Positions 42,115 to 50,719 of a stretch of 64,000 nt of DNA are shown one piece after another. The notes beneath the pieces are model-generated. The model saw only the letters and a list, made by a program, of their open reading frames with translations, had not been told where the DNA came from and did not search any database. How positions within the stretch are numbered: position 1 is the stretch's first letter; every line of letters starts with the position of its first letter. A program made the position numbers and the translations under genes. The stretch is from Enterococcus pallens ATCC BAA-351 (lineage in GTDB: Bacteria; Bacillota; Bacilli; Lactobacillales; Enterococcaceae), in the NCBI RefSeq assembly GCF_000407485.1, contig NZ_ASWD01000001.1, positions 372,001 through 436,000 of the forward strand, written 5' to 3'.

Positions 42115-42126
42115 GAACATATGTTC
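42115..42126. promoter_or_regulatory. LexA-like box at tnpB transcription start
   Basis: GAACATATGTTC matches the Gram-positive SOS box core GAAC-N4-GTTC and lies 9 nt after the -10 box, within the palindrome AAGAACATATGTTCTT (42113-42128). Flanking bases differ from the full CGAAC...GTTCG form. It could instead be a 5' UTR hairpin. Confidence 0.45.
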
Positions 42127-42161
42127 TTGTGATCTGAGCAAGCAAAGAAAGGGAGAACTTG

Positions 42162-43304
42162 ATGGAACAACTAAAAGCTTACAACTTCCGCATCTATCCC
42201 ACAGAAGAACAAGCAATCTTCTTTGCCAAGACTTTTGGTTGTGTTCGAAAAGTGTACAATCTACTGTTGGATGAGCGGATAAAGGCGTATGAGATAATGA
42301 AAAAAGATCCTTCCCAAAAATTGAAAAAGCCTACTCCAGCCAAATTCAAGAACGACTATCCCTATTTGAAAGAAGTCGACAGCCTCTCCTTAGCGAACGC
42401 CCAACTGAATTTGGACAAGGCCTACAACAACTTCTTTCGCAATAAAAGTGTGGGGTTCCCTAAATTCAAAAGCAAAAGTCATCCTATACAAAGCTACACC
42501 ACCAATAATCAACATGGTACTATTTCGCTGGTGGATAACAAATACATCAAACTACCGAAACTAAAATCCCTTGTCCGCATCAAACTTCATCGCCAACCAC
42601 AAGGAGAGCTCCGATCAGCAACAATCTCCCGTCATGCAAGTGGCAAATATTACCTTTCTTTATTATGCAAAGAAGAGATACAAAAACTACCTAAAACAAA
42701 CACATTCGTAGGCATCGATCTGGGAATTACAGACTTTGCCATTCTTTCGGACGGCCAGAAGATTAATAACCAGCGCTTTACCTCTGAAATGGAACAAAAA
42801 TTGAAACGCGAACAGCGGAAGCTGTCTCGACGCGGGATGCGAGCTAAGAAAGCAGGCAAAAAGCTAAGTGAAGCCAAGAACTACCAAAAACAAAAATGCA
42901 AAGTGGCACGAGTGCACGAAAAAGTCAAAAACCAACGCAACGACTTTCTAAATAAGTTGAGTACCGATCTTATCAAAAACCACGATGTGATCTGTATTGA
43001 AGACTTACACACGAAAGGTCTATTGCGGAATCATAAATTATCCAAAAATATTTCCGATGTTTCTTGGTCCAGCTTTGTGACGAAACTGCAATACAAAGCC
43101 AACTGGTATGGACGAGAAATAATTAAGGTAGACAGATGGTACCCGTCTAGTCAGATATGTTCATCCTGTGAACACAAGGATGGTAAAAAGGCTCTATCTA
43201 TCCGAGAGTGGACTTGTCCAGTTTGTCATACTCACCATGACCGAGACATCAATGCCAGTATCAACATTCTAAACGAGGGACTTCGACTGCAAGCCCTCGT
43301 ATAA
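42162..43304 (+). CDS. tnpB: TnpB RNA-guided nuclease
   Basis: 380 residues from the ATG at 42162 (GGGAGAA upstream). N-terminal HTH/OrfB region (KAYNFRIYPTEEQ), then RuvC: Asp186 in FVGIDLGITDFA, Glu280 in IEDLHTKGL, Asp362 in DRDINAS; zinc ribbon with Cys333, Cys336, Cys352 and Cys355. All catalytic residues are intact. TnpB proteins are guided by an RNA from the element's right end to cut matching DNA beside a target-adjacent motif, which keeps the element in place. The gene has a strong promoter of its own. Confidence 0.95.
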   Translation: MEQLKAYNFRIYPTEEQAIFFAKTFGCVRKVYNLLLDERIKAYEIMKKDPSQKLKKPTPAKFKNDYPYLKEVDSLSLANAQLNLDKAYNNFFRNKSVGFPKFKSKSHPIQSYTTNNQHGTISLVDNKYIKLPKLKSLVRIKLHRQPQGELRSATISRHASGKYYLSLLCKEEIQKLPKTNTFVGIDLGITDFAILSDGQKINNQRFTSEMEQKLKREQRKLSRRGMRAKKAGKKLSEAKNYQKQKCKVARVHEKVKNQRNDFLNKLSTDLIKNHDVICIEDLHTKGLLRNHKLSKNISDVSWSSFVTKLQYKANWYGREIIKVDRWYPSSQICSSCEHKDGKKALSIREWTCPVCHTHHDRDINASINILNEGLRLQALV

Positions 43305-43480
43305 CCAAATCAAGAACCGTAGGAACTACGGGGATAGCTTGGCAAAAAAGAGAAGCCGCTGCAAGCAAAGACATACTCTTGCAAGTAAGCTCTGTTCCCA
43401 AGAAGCTCCCACTTCAAGCATGAAGAACCGATAGGTTTAGCTAAGTGGCGGGTAGTTCACGAGAAGATTTTAATCCTGCA
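43280..43480 (+). ncRNA. Probable omegaRNA of TnpB (scaffold plus guide)
   Basis: The scaffold begins in the 3' end of tnpB and runs to TTCAC at 43460; the left boundary is approximate. It includes hairpin CCGTAG-gaa-CTACGG (43317-43331), typical of this group, and a right-end stem CCACTT (43409-43414) / AAGTGG (43443-43448). The guide would be the flanking bases from 43461, beginning GAGAAGATTTTAATCC. The call is by family knowledge and structure, not by RNA data. Confidence 0.65.
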
Positions 43481-43517
43481 AAAAAAAACTTCCTATGCTA
43501 GAAACACATAGGAAGTT
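43480..43517 (-). terminator. Rho-independent terminator of argH-ABC operon
   Basis: Minus-strand AACTTCCTATG / CATAGGAAGTT with a nine-nt loop, followed by seven T. Its T-run touches the end of the tnpB guide region. Confidence 0.88.
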
Positions 43518-43541
43518 CTGTTTACAAAGATTTGCTTGTAT

Positions 43542-44384
43542 CTATTTTTGTTTGTTTTCCTCAATGAATTTTTCACCCATCCAACGAGAAGCAATTTCAT
43601 CCATCGTGCCGTCTTCACGGTATTGGTTGATGTAGGTGTTAAATTCTGAAGTTAAGTCAGAATCTTTGGCAAAAGCAATGTTAAAGGTGTTGTCTCCAGT
43701 AATTCCCAGCTCTTCATCGCTGAAAATAATGTAAGAATAGTCTGGATTTTTCTCAGATTCAATGGCTGCTTTAGTTGCATCCATCATTGCACCATCAACT
43801 CGACCATTGTACAGATCCTGCAACACTGCGGCACCAGAGTCAAAAGGTGTAACTTCTGCCCCCATGCTTTGTGCTTGCTTTTCGTAATTGGTTCCGAAGC
43901 TTACTGCGATTTTCTTCCCCTTCATGTCCTCAACTGACTTAATTTCACGATCTTTCGGGAAGATTACACCCGTTTTTGTATAGAAATAAGGGTCTGAAAA
44001 ATCAACGCTTTTCGCACGTTCTTCAGTAGCGGTCATCCCTGAAATAATCATGTCCGCTCGGCCAGACTGTAATTCACCGATTAGGCCCTTAAATTCCGTT
44101 TCAATAATTTCATATTTAAAGCCCATGTCCTTCGCCAGCTGATCCATCAAGTCCACGTCAAATCCGACAATTTCAGTTTCACCCTTGTCGTTTAACTCAG
44201 CCGATTCAAACGGCACAAAGTTTGGACTCATGGCTACCTTCAGGGTTTGGCCTGCTAACGGCTTAGATGAATCGCTGCCACTTGCTTCTTGAGTGCTGTC
44301 GGTTGTACCGCTGTCGCCGCCTCCACATGCTGCTAACATGCCAACTAACCCTAGTGCTGCCATCGCTAATTTCCATTTTTTCAT
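43542..44384 (-). CDS. Polar amino-acid ABC transporter, substrate-binding lipoprotein
   Basis: 280 residues from the ATG at 44384 (GGATGGGG upstream); the longer in-frame extension overlaps the ATPase gene and is spurious. Lipobox LAAC near residue 20, acidic linker, then SBP_bac_3 fold with VAMSPNFVPFE, IVGFDVDLMDQLAKDMGF and DMIISGMTATEERAKSVDF. It captures an amino acid outside the membrane for the permease at 45111. Specificity cannot be read from the sequence; linkage to argH suggests arginine or a relative. Confidence 0.92.
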   Translation of the reverse strand: MKKWKLAMAALGLVGMLAACGGGDSGTTDSTQEASGSDSSKPLAGQTLKVAMSPNFVPFESAELNDKGETEIVGFDVDLMDQLAKDMGFKYEIIETEFKGLIGELQSGRADMIISGMTATEERAKSVDFSDPYFYTKTGVIFPKDREIKSVEDMKGKKIAVSFGTNYEKQAQSMGAEVTPFDSGAAVLQDLYNGRVDGAMMDATKAAIESEKNPDYSYIIFSDEELGITGDNTFNIAFAKDSDLTSEFNTYINQYREDGTMDEIASRWMGEKFIEENKQK

Positions 44385-44401
44385 TTTTTCCCCATCCTTT
44401 T

Positions 44402-45124
44402 TTATAATACTTTCGCTAAGAATTCTTGCGCTCTTTGCGATTGTGGTGCTGTAAAGAAAATTTCTGGTGTAGCCGTTTCTTCGATAATCCCATTTTCCAC
44501 GAAGCAAATCCGGTCGGCTACTTCCCGGGCAAAGCCCATTTCATGTGTTACTAACGCCATCGTAATGTTGGTATCTGCCAAGCCTTGAATAACTGCCAAT
44601 ACCTCTTTTACCATTTCTGGATCTAGTGCACTAGTAGGTTCATCAAACAGCATGACCTCCGGCTCCATACACAACGAACGGGCAATAGCCACCCGCTGCT
44701 TTTGACCACCAGATAATTTTGAAGGATACTCATTTTCCTTGTCGCTTAGGCCAACTCGTTGTAAAAGCTGGCGAGCCTTCTCAGTTGCTACTTTTTTATC
44801 CAGCTTTTTGACTTTCATGGGGGCATAAATCATATTTTCCAACACTGTTTTGTGGGGAAATAGATTAAAATGCTGAAACACCATCCCCGTATTTTCCCGG
44901 ACCTTTTTAATATCGATGGTCTTTTGTGTAATATCTTGACCATCGATGATAATTTCACCCGCATCTGGTTTTTCAAGCAGATTCATACAGCGTAGGATTG
45001 TCGACTTTCCTGAACCGGAGGGCCCGATAATGGCGACAATCTCCCCTTTGGCAATTTGCAAATTGACTCCTTTTAACACTTCCACAGAGCCAAAGGATTT
45101 ATGAAGATTTCTAATATCGATCAC
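44402..45124 (-). CDS. Polar amino-acid ABC transporter ATPase
   Basis: 240 residues from a GTG start (AAGGAG 11 nt upstream), overlapping the permease end by 14 nt. Walker [10 protein letters not shown], signature [15 protein letters not shown], Walker [13 protein letters not shown] and H-loop [10 protein letters not shown]. The length and the sequence [17 protein letters not shown] are typical of the GlnQ/ArtM group. It drives import with the permease at 45111 and the lipoprotein at 43542. Confidence 0.95.
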   Translation of the reverse strand: MIDIRNLHKSFGSVEVLKGVNLQIAKGEIVAIIGPSGSGKSTILRCMNLLEKPDAGEIIIDGQDITQKTIDIKKVRENTGMVFQHFNLFPHKTVLENMIYAPMKVKKLDKKVATEKARQLLQRVGLSDKENEYPSKLSGGQKQRVAIARSLCMEPEVMLFDEPTSALDPEMVKEVLAVIQGLADTNITMALVTHEMGFAREVADRICFVENGIIEETATPEIFFTAPQSQRAQEFLAKVL

Positions 45125-45863
45125 TGCGCTTCAATCTCCTTTCAATAAATCCGGCAAAGGTATTCAAAATCATAACTAAGATGTAATAAATTGCGGCTAC
45201 CACAATAAAAGGCTCAAAAGCTAAATACGTTGCATTCATGGCTACCTGTGCCGAACGCATTAAATCTAGCATCCCGATTGTGGAAACTAGTGAAGATTCC
45301 TTCAACAAGGCAATGGTTTCATTCACTAGGGCCGGCAGAACCGTTTTTAATGCCTGGGGAATAATAATATCCATCATAGCATCTCTTTTGGATACACCTA
45401 AAGACAGGGCTGCTTCCATTTGCCCCACATCTACTGCTTCGATCCCTCCCCGCAAAATTTCTGAAATATAAGCGGCAGAGTTCAGTGAGAAGGCAATCAC
45501 CGCTGCATTAAAGGCTGGAATTTCATAGTTAACTAGCTGAGGTGTCGCAAAGTAAACAATAAATACCTGCACCAGCAGCGGAGTGCCGCGAAAAATCGAT
45601 GTATAAAACTGTGCTGCCAGCTTCAATGGTTTAATAGAAGATACTTTAATAATCGATAATAGAATACCTAAGACTAAGCCTCCTAAAAGAGAAAACATGG
45701 TGATTTTCAAGGTGCTTTTTAGTCCATTTAAGTAGACCCCTTTATAGGGAAAAATCCGATCAAAATGCAGCTCCAATCCAGAAGCCTCAACCGGTGTGCT
45801 AGTGAACAAAACAACGATTACAATCGCCGCAAAGGTCAACAATAAAAGGTGTTTTTTCTTCAT
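45111..45863 (-). CDS. Polar amino-acid ABC transporter permease
   Basis: 250 residues. Signal-like first segment (6-24), then about five membrane segments. The EAA loop is visible as [23 protein letters not shown]. HisM/GlnP family, with [18 protein letters not shown] typical of that group. It overlaps argH by 4 nt, so the importer is translationally coupled to argininosuccinate lyase. Confidence 0.94.
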   Translation of the reverse strand: MKKKHLLLLTFAAIVIVVLFTSTPVEASGLELHFDRIFPYKGVYLNGLKSTLKITMFSLLGGLVLGILLSIIKVSSIKPLKLAAQFYTSIFRGTPLLVQVFIVYFATPQLVNYEIPAFNAAVIAFSLNSAAYISEILRGGIEAVDVGQMEAALSLGVSKRDAMMDIIIPQALKTVLPALVNETIALLKESSLVSTIGMLDLMRSAQVAMNATYLAFEPFIVVAAIYYILVMILNTFAGFIERRLKRSDRY

Positions 45864-47194
45864 TCCTTTATGCCTCCCCTGATTTCACTTTTGGTTCCTT
45901 GCTTCAAGCTGGCTTCATAGTCCAGATAATCATAAATATCTTGCTTAATTTGATCCGAATAGGTTTGCAGCTCAGTTAGTGACAGCTCTTCAATTGCGCG
46001 TTCGTTTTCTTCACAATACAAAACAATCCTTCCCACCACATCATGAGCATCACGAAAGGCCAGGCCTTTTTTCACCAAATAATCCGCTAAGTCTGTCGCA
46101 TTCAAGAAGCCGGACTTGATGGCTTTTTCCATATTTTCCCCATGAACCTTCAAGGTGGCAATCATCTTTTGCATAATAGTTAAGGTCTGATCCGTTCGGT
46201 CAAACGCTGAAACAAATGCTTCCTTGTCCAGCTGCATGTCTTTGTTATAGGTTAGAGGCAAGCCCTTCATAATCGTTAGCATCGAAACCAGTGAGCCAAT
46301 CGCCAAGCCAGCATGTCCGCGAACCAATTCTGCGGCATCCGGATTTTTCTTTTGCGGCATCATGCTGCTGCCAGTAGCGTAGGCATCATCCATGGAAATA
46401 AATTTAAATTCCTGGGAACACCACAGAATCAATTCCTCACTTAAACGACTTAAATGCACCGCAATTAATGAACAGGCTGAAAGCAGTTCAATAATGTAGT
46501 CACGATCACTTACTGCATCCATGAAATTGGCTGAAGCCGAAGCAAAAGCTAAATACTCTGTCGTCCTGTTGCGATCTATCTGGTGGGTTGTACCAGCCAA
46601 GGCTCCCGAACCTAAAGGATTTTCATTCATTATTTCAAGGGCATTCTGGATACGCTGCTTATCCCGCTTGAACATTTCTACGTAGGCTCCTAAATGATAT
46701 TGAAAGGTCACTACCTGCGCCCGCTGCAAATGCGTATACCCTGGCATCAGCACCGGATTTTCAGCCCCCTTTTCCTGTAAAGCTTGAATCAAACGATCCA
46801 ATAATTCAATAAAATGATTGCCTCTTTTGCGACAATACAGCTTCGTATCCACTGCTACCTGATCGTTACGACTGCGCGCTGTATGCAATTTCTTACCCAG
46901 TTCACCAATTCGCTGTGTCAAAGTCAGCTCAGTAAAGCTGTGAATGTCCTCAAAAGCATCCTCATCAATCACTAATTTTCCAGAATCAAGATCACTTAAA
47001 ATTTCTTTTAAGCCAGCCACGATTTTCTTACTTTCATCTGGTGTTAAAATCCCTACATCTCCCAGCATTGTGGCATGCGCCATACTGCCGATGATGTCTT
47101 CTTCGTAATAACGTTTTCCCAAAGGCAAGGAATTATCAAATTCCTGCATTAACTGATCCTCTTCCTTGTTAAAACGGCCTCCCCATAGCTTCAT
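45860..47194 (-). CDS. argH: Argininosuccinate lyase
   Basis: 444 residues from ATG 47194 (GGGGAG, AAAAAAGG upstream), an in-frame extension to 47215 being unlikely. Fumarase/aspartase superfamily: KLWGGRF at the start, TARSRNDQVA, HLQRAQ and the signature GSSMMPQKKNPD with the catalytic Ser loop. It cleaves argininosuccinate to arginine and fumarate. No argG is adjacent, which is unusual; the next genes encode an amino-acid importer. Two roles are possible: last step of arginine synthesis with argG elsewhere, or use of imported argininosuccinate. Confidence 0.95.
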   Translation of the reverse strand: MKLWGGRFNKEEDQLMQEFDNSLPLGKRYYEEDIIGSMAHATMLGDVGILTPDESKKIVAGLKEILSDLDSGKLVIDEDAFEDIHSFTELTLTQRIGELGKKLHTARSRNDQVAVDTKLYCRKRGNHFIELLDRLIQALQEKGAENPVLMPGYTHLQRAQVVTFQYHLGAYVEMFKRDKQRIQNALEIMNENPLGSGALAGTTHQIDRNRTTEYLAFASASANFMDAVSDRDYIIELLSACSLIAVHLSRLSEELILWCSQEFKFISMDDAYATGSSMMPQKKNPDAAELVRGHAGLAIGSLVSMLTIMKGLPLTYNKDMQLDKEAFVSAFDRTDQTLTIMQKMIATLKVHGENMEKAIKSGFLNATDLADYLVKKGLAFRDAHDVVGRIVLYCEENERAIEELSLTELQTYSDQIKQDIYDYLDYEASLKQGTKSEIRGGIKE

Positions 47195-47654
47195 CCTTTT
47201 TTCTCCCCTGTGCATAAAAATAATGGTTCATTTACCTTTATAAATTTGTTGTATATTTATGCATTTTACCATCAAAATTACACTTTGTATATGGGTTTTC
47301 ACACGATATATACATTTTATTATCGCTCAAAATTCATCTTATTTTAATATAGCAGCTATTAACCTAACTCTTAATCGAATATCAAAATCCACAAAGTTGA
47401 ATTCACGCTATTTATGCGATATCTCTTACTAGCATGAATCTATAACTTATAAAAATATAAGCAGCTTGCAAATTTATAAAATGCATTTTGTTGCATAATT
47501 AGAATACAAAAAACTTCCTAAACTTTTTACAGTATAGAAAGTTTTTCTGCCTCTATATAATAGGATACGAGCTACTTCGTCATAGCAAACTCAATAAGTC
47601 AGCCTTGCAAAAAAATACCCCACCAGCTTGCTATCTGCTGGCAGGTCTTAATGG
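47195..47654. other. AT-rich intergenic region, possible ArgR sites
   Basis: TGTATATTTATGCAT near 47251-47265 and CATGAATCTATAACTTAT near 47434-47451 resemble ARG-box halves of ArgR/AhrC regulators. No T-box, riboswitch or small gene is recognised. The terminator of the allK operon occupies the right end. Confidence 0.35.
47610..47645 (-). terminator. Terminator of allantoate/oxamate operon
   Basis: Minus-strand CCTGCCAGC / GCTGGTGGGG imperfect stem followed by TATTTTTTT. Confidence 0.7.
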
Positions 47655-48599
47655 TTAAATTATTCCCGAAACAGTGGTTCCTGTTTTGCCAACCAAGGCA
47701 TCCTTGGCTTCCTCCAGTGAACAAATGATCGCTTTTTTGCCGTTGCGAGCAAAATCAATGGCGGCTTTCATTTTTGGCCCCATGCTGCCAGCTGAAAAAT
47801 GACCATCATTATAATATTGCTCAGCCTCTGCTAGGGAAATAGTTTCTAGTTTTTGTTGATTTTTTTGGCCATAGTTGATGAAGACGTTGGATACGTCGGT
47901 TAAGATCATCAGTACATCGGCTTCAACTTCTTTTGACAATTCCAGTGCCGATAAATCTTTGTCGATGACTGCGCTAATGCCCTGCAAGTTGTTTTGCTGA
48001 TCACGAATAACAGGAATACCCCCGCCACCAGCAGAAATTACTACCGTATTGTTGTCTAATAACGTTTTGACGCTTTCTAAACCTAAAATACGTTTAGGTT
48101 TTGGTGAGGGGACTACCCGGCGGTAACCGCGACCACCATCTTCCATCATTACCCAGCCTTTTTCTTCCGCTAGTTGGTCAGCCTCTTCTTTTGAGTAAAA
48201 AGCACCGACTGGTTTAGAAGGTTCATTGAAAGCTGGATCATTCGCATCTACTTCTGTTAAAGATAAAACTGCTGATACATTTTTATCTAAATGGTTGCGA
48301 TTGATTTCATTTTTTAGGGCTTCCTGCATAATTGAACCAATCATGCCTTGTGATTCCGCTGTACAAACCCATAAAGGCATCGTCGGAATTTCAGGCTGAG
48401 CCAATTCATTTTGCAGTAAAATCTGTCCAACCTGCGGGCCATTGCCGTGGGTTACAATGACTTGATATCCCCCTTTTACAAGTTCAATAATTCGTTGGCA
48501 GGCCTTTTCGATATTTTTCTTTTGTTCTTCATAAGTTCCCTTTTGCTCTGGTTGAAGGATGGCATTTCCGCCTAATGCTAATACTACACGTTCACTCAT
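47655..48599 (-). CDS. allK: Carbamate kinase of the allantoin pathway
   Basis: 314 residues, the size of ArcC/YbcF. Nucleotide loop VVLALGGNAILQ at the N-terminus, VTHGNGPQVGQI, and the C-terminal GSMGPKMKAAIDFARNG. It converts carbamoyl phosphate and ADP to ATP, CO2 and ammonia. Its position after allFGH shows that its substrate is the carbamoyl phosphate released from oxalurate. It overlaps the DUF2877 gene by 4 nt. The symbol allK follows the E. coli usage for ybcF in this pathway. Confidence 0.92.
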   Translation of the reverse strand: MSERVVLALGGNAILQPEQKGTYEEQKKNIEKACQRIIELVKGGYQVIVTHGNGPQVGQILLQNELAQPEIPTMPLWVCTAESQGMIGSIMQEALKNEINRNHLDKNVSAVLSLTEVDANDPAFNEPSKPVGAFYSKEEADQLAEEKGWVMMEDGGRGYRRVVPSPKPKRILGLESVKTLLDNNTVVISAGGGGIPVIRDQQNNLQGISAVIDKDLSALELSKEVEADVLMILTDVSNVFINYGQKNQQKLETISLAEAEQYYNDGHFSAGSMGPKMKAAIDFARNGKKAIICSLEEAKDALVGKTGTTVSGII

Positions 48600-49429
48600 T
48601 GATTCAACTCCCCTTTTCTCAAATATAAGTTTGCACCTGCTAAAATACCGGCCAATGTATCACAGCCAGAGGTGCTGCCGCTGTCTGCTAAATCAGTAAT
48701 CGCCTGCTGCCAGTTCTGCCATGAGCCGTCTAAAGCGTCAATTGTATTCTTTATTAAACTGCTGAATTGATTGTTGCAGGCACAGGTCAGGTACGCATTA
48801 GATACCGAGGTAGTCCACTTCCCTTCAGCCGCCAGTTCTAACAAAACCGGCCGAAAATCAGCGGATAGGAATTGAAATACTTGATCAACCGCCAGCAGAC
48901 CAATCAAAAAATCATCCCCTGAAGGTGTCAATCCAATTCCACGCCCTATATAATAGAAGAAACTTTTCGTAAATGATGTTCTTTCAGGTGAAAAAAGCCG
49001 CTGGAACACTGGTGAAGCTCCAGCAAGCTCAGCACTAAAATCCATTCCTGTCCTCAATTCATAAGTGGACAAAGCCGCCATTTTCTCCTTCAAGTTCTCA
49101 GGCTTTATCCTGTTCAGCCGACCATCAAAGGATTTACTCGTTTGTAAATCAATTTGATACTCTTGATTGGTTAACAACCAGCTATCTAGCTGACGTTCAA
49201 AATAAAAGGGCCGATGGATGGTCCCAATCTGATCAAAATCAGCGGCTGACAAATGAATACCAAAGGGAATGGTACCTTTACGATCGTTTCCTACATAAAT
49301 TAACTGGTGTTGACTGCTCAAATTAAAGCCATTAGCAAAACGACTATGTAGCTGAAAAGAAGTTGAGGAAGCCGCAGCTGCGGAAATTTCTTCAATTGTT
49401 TGACCAATTGTTTTGGCTTTCCAGAGCAT
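48596..49429 (-). CDS. allH: DUF2877 protein, oxamate carbamoyltransferase component
   Basis: 277 residues, DUF2877 family (YlbF of E. coli). The conserved GLTPSGDDFLIGLL and GSTSGCDTLAGIL segments are visible. In E. coli, FdrA, YlbE and YlbF (AllFGH) together form the oxamate carbamoyltransferase that splits oxalurate with phosphate into oxamate and carbamoyl phosphate. Same order here, 17 nt after allG and overlapping allK by 4 nt. Confidence 0.88.
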   Translation of the reverse strand: MLWKAKTIGQTIEEISAAAASSTSFQLHSRFANGFNLSSQHQLIYVGNDRKGTIPFGIHLSAADFDQIGTIHRPFYFERQLDSWLLTNQEYQIDLQTSKSFDGRLNRIKPENLKEKMAALSTYELRTGMDFSAELAGASPVFQRLFSPERTSFTKSFFYYIGRGIGLTPSGDDFLIGLLAVDQVFQFLSADFRPVLLELAAEGKWTTSVSNAYLTCACNNQFSSLIKNTIDALDGSWQNWQQAITDLADSGSTSGCDTLAGILAGANLYLRKGELNQ

Positions 49430-49446
49430 CAGACTCCCTCACTTTC

Positions 49447-50709
49447 TTATTTCATTCCTAACTTTTTAGCATAGGCTACGATGGCTTTTTGGAAGCATTC
49501 CAGCGGTGGGTGAACGGTACCCGCACCGATTTGACCAATTCCGGCTTTCTTATGGGCAATTCCCGTATTAATGACGGGTGTTATCCCTGTTTCTACTACT
49601 TTACGGGCGTCAATTCCTAAACAAATTCCTTTGAAATCCCAGGTAGGGACAGCGAAGTTCGGATTATGATCAATACAAATTTCCGCCATTTCATTACTGA
49701 TCGACAGCGCTTCGTAAAAACCGCCAGTGCCTACAAAACGAGTAACCGCCGGTGCAGCAATCATCGCCATTCCACCTACTCCAAAGGTTTCTGTAATCGC
49801 ACTGTCCCCAATATCGGTATTGGCATCATCACTTGAATAGCCAGCAAAATAGAGTCCGTTGGGTGTATTAACGGGAGCAGTAAACCACTCATCACCCATT
49901 CCGCTAATCCGAATACCAAAATCTTTCCCGTTGCGGCACATAGCTGTCACGACAGTTCCTGCTTCAATCCGGCGAGCACCGTCCATGACCGCTTTACAAG
50001 AAGCCATCATCACATTTAGGAAAAACTGATCCGTATCAGCTAAAAATTTCATTACTGCTTTTTTATCTTCACGATTCATTTCCAGATCAGTGATGATAGG
50101 AGCAACCTCCTTCAAGAAAGCCAATGAAGCAGCAATGTTACGCTGATGGAATTCATCCCCCATACTCAAAGCCTTGGCCACTAGTACATTTAGGTTTAAG
50201 CCGTTTTCCATCGTTTTTAAAGCAGCACTCAAGGTTGGTGCTAAGACATCTCGCATCCAACGCAGTCGAGTAACAACCTCTTCAGAATACGCACCAAATC
50301 GTAGAACTGCACCAATTCCTTCGTTCATTGTGCAATAAGCCCGGTTGCCATCCGTTTGATTTTCAACAATGAAGACGGGCATATTAGGTGACGTGATCCC
50401 GCCCATTGGTCCCACTGCGTCTACGTGATGACATGGAATAAACTCAATCGCACCCTCTGATAACAGTGCCCGTGCCGCATCTTCATTGGCGGCCCATTCT
50501 TCAAAAAGCACAGCTCCTACGCAAGACCCTTGCATGGGATCAGTCATTTCATCCCATTGGAGCGGCGGTCCCGCATGAAGTAAAACCTTATTATTCAAAG
50601 CGGAGATCACCGATTTTGCTGGGACAACATCCAATAAAAAAGGGGCTGAGGCAACAATTTTATCAATAACCGCTTGGTTGGCTTCATCTATTGTTCGATA
50701 GTTTGTCAT
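49447..50709 (-). CDS. allG: DUF1116 protein, oxamate carbamoyltransferase subunit
   Basis: 420 residues, YlbE/DUF1116 family. Visible markers are MQGSCVGAVLFEEWA, DAVGPMGGITSPNMPVF and GAGTVHPPLECFQKAI. It acts with AllF and AllH in cleaving oxalurate. ATG start with AAGGAG upstream, 10 nt after allF. Confidence 0.9.
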   Translation of the reverse strand: MTNYRTIDEANQAVIDKIVASAPFLLDVVPAKSVISALNNKVLLHAGPPLQWDEMTDPMQGSCVGAVLFEEWAANEDAARALLSEGAIEFIPCHHVDAVGPMGGITSPNMPVFIVENQTDGNRAYCTMNEGIGAVLRFGAYSEEVVTRLRWMRDVLAPTLSAALKTMENGLNLNVLVAKALSMGDEFHQRNIAASLAFLKEVAPIITDLEMNREDKKAVMKFLADTDQFFLNVMMASCKAVMDGARRIEAGTVVTAMCRNGKDFGIRISGMGDEWFTAPVNTPNGLYFAGYSSDDANTDIGDSAITETFGVGGMAMIAAPAVTRFVGTGGFYEALSISNEMAEICIDHNPNFAVPTWDFKGICLGIDARKVVETGITPVINTGIAHKKAGIGQIGAGTVHPPLECFQKAIVAYAKKLGMK

Positions 50710-50719
50710 AATGTTCTCC

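Larger units (their letters stand above)
41977..43460 (+). mobile_element. TnpB-only IS200/IS605-type element
   Basis: Left end contains hairpin CCCATC-ctctata-GATGGG (41998-42016). One gene, tnpB, follows, then a structured right end finishing GGCGGGTAGTTCAC at 43460. No tnpA transposase is present, as in IS1341-type elements, so movement would need one in trans. The left boundary is put after TTTAA (41972-41976), a frequent target-adjacent motif in the group; this is a guess. The element sits between the pepX promoter region and the terminator of the amino-acid ABC operon and breaks no gene. Confidence 0.75.

Noticed and set aside
43542-44507. Longer start for the substrate-binding lipoprotein
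   Set aside because: The 41-residue extension overlaps the ATPase gene and precedes a perfect lipoprotein signal peptide with its own ribosome site.
47195-47654. T-box or riboswitch upstream of argH
   Set aside because: No specifier-stem or antiterminator T-box sequence (TGGNACC type) and no aptamer pattern found; only AT-rich DNA with weak ARG-box-like halves.
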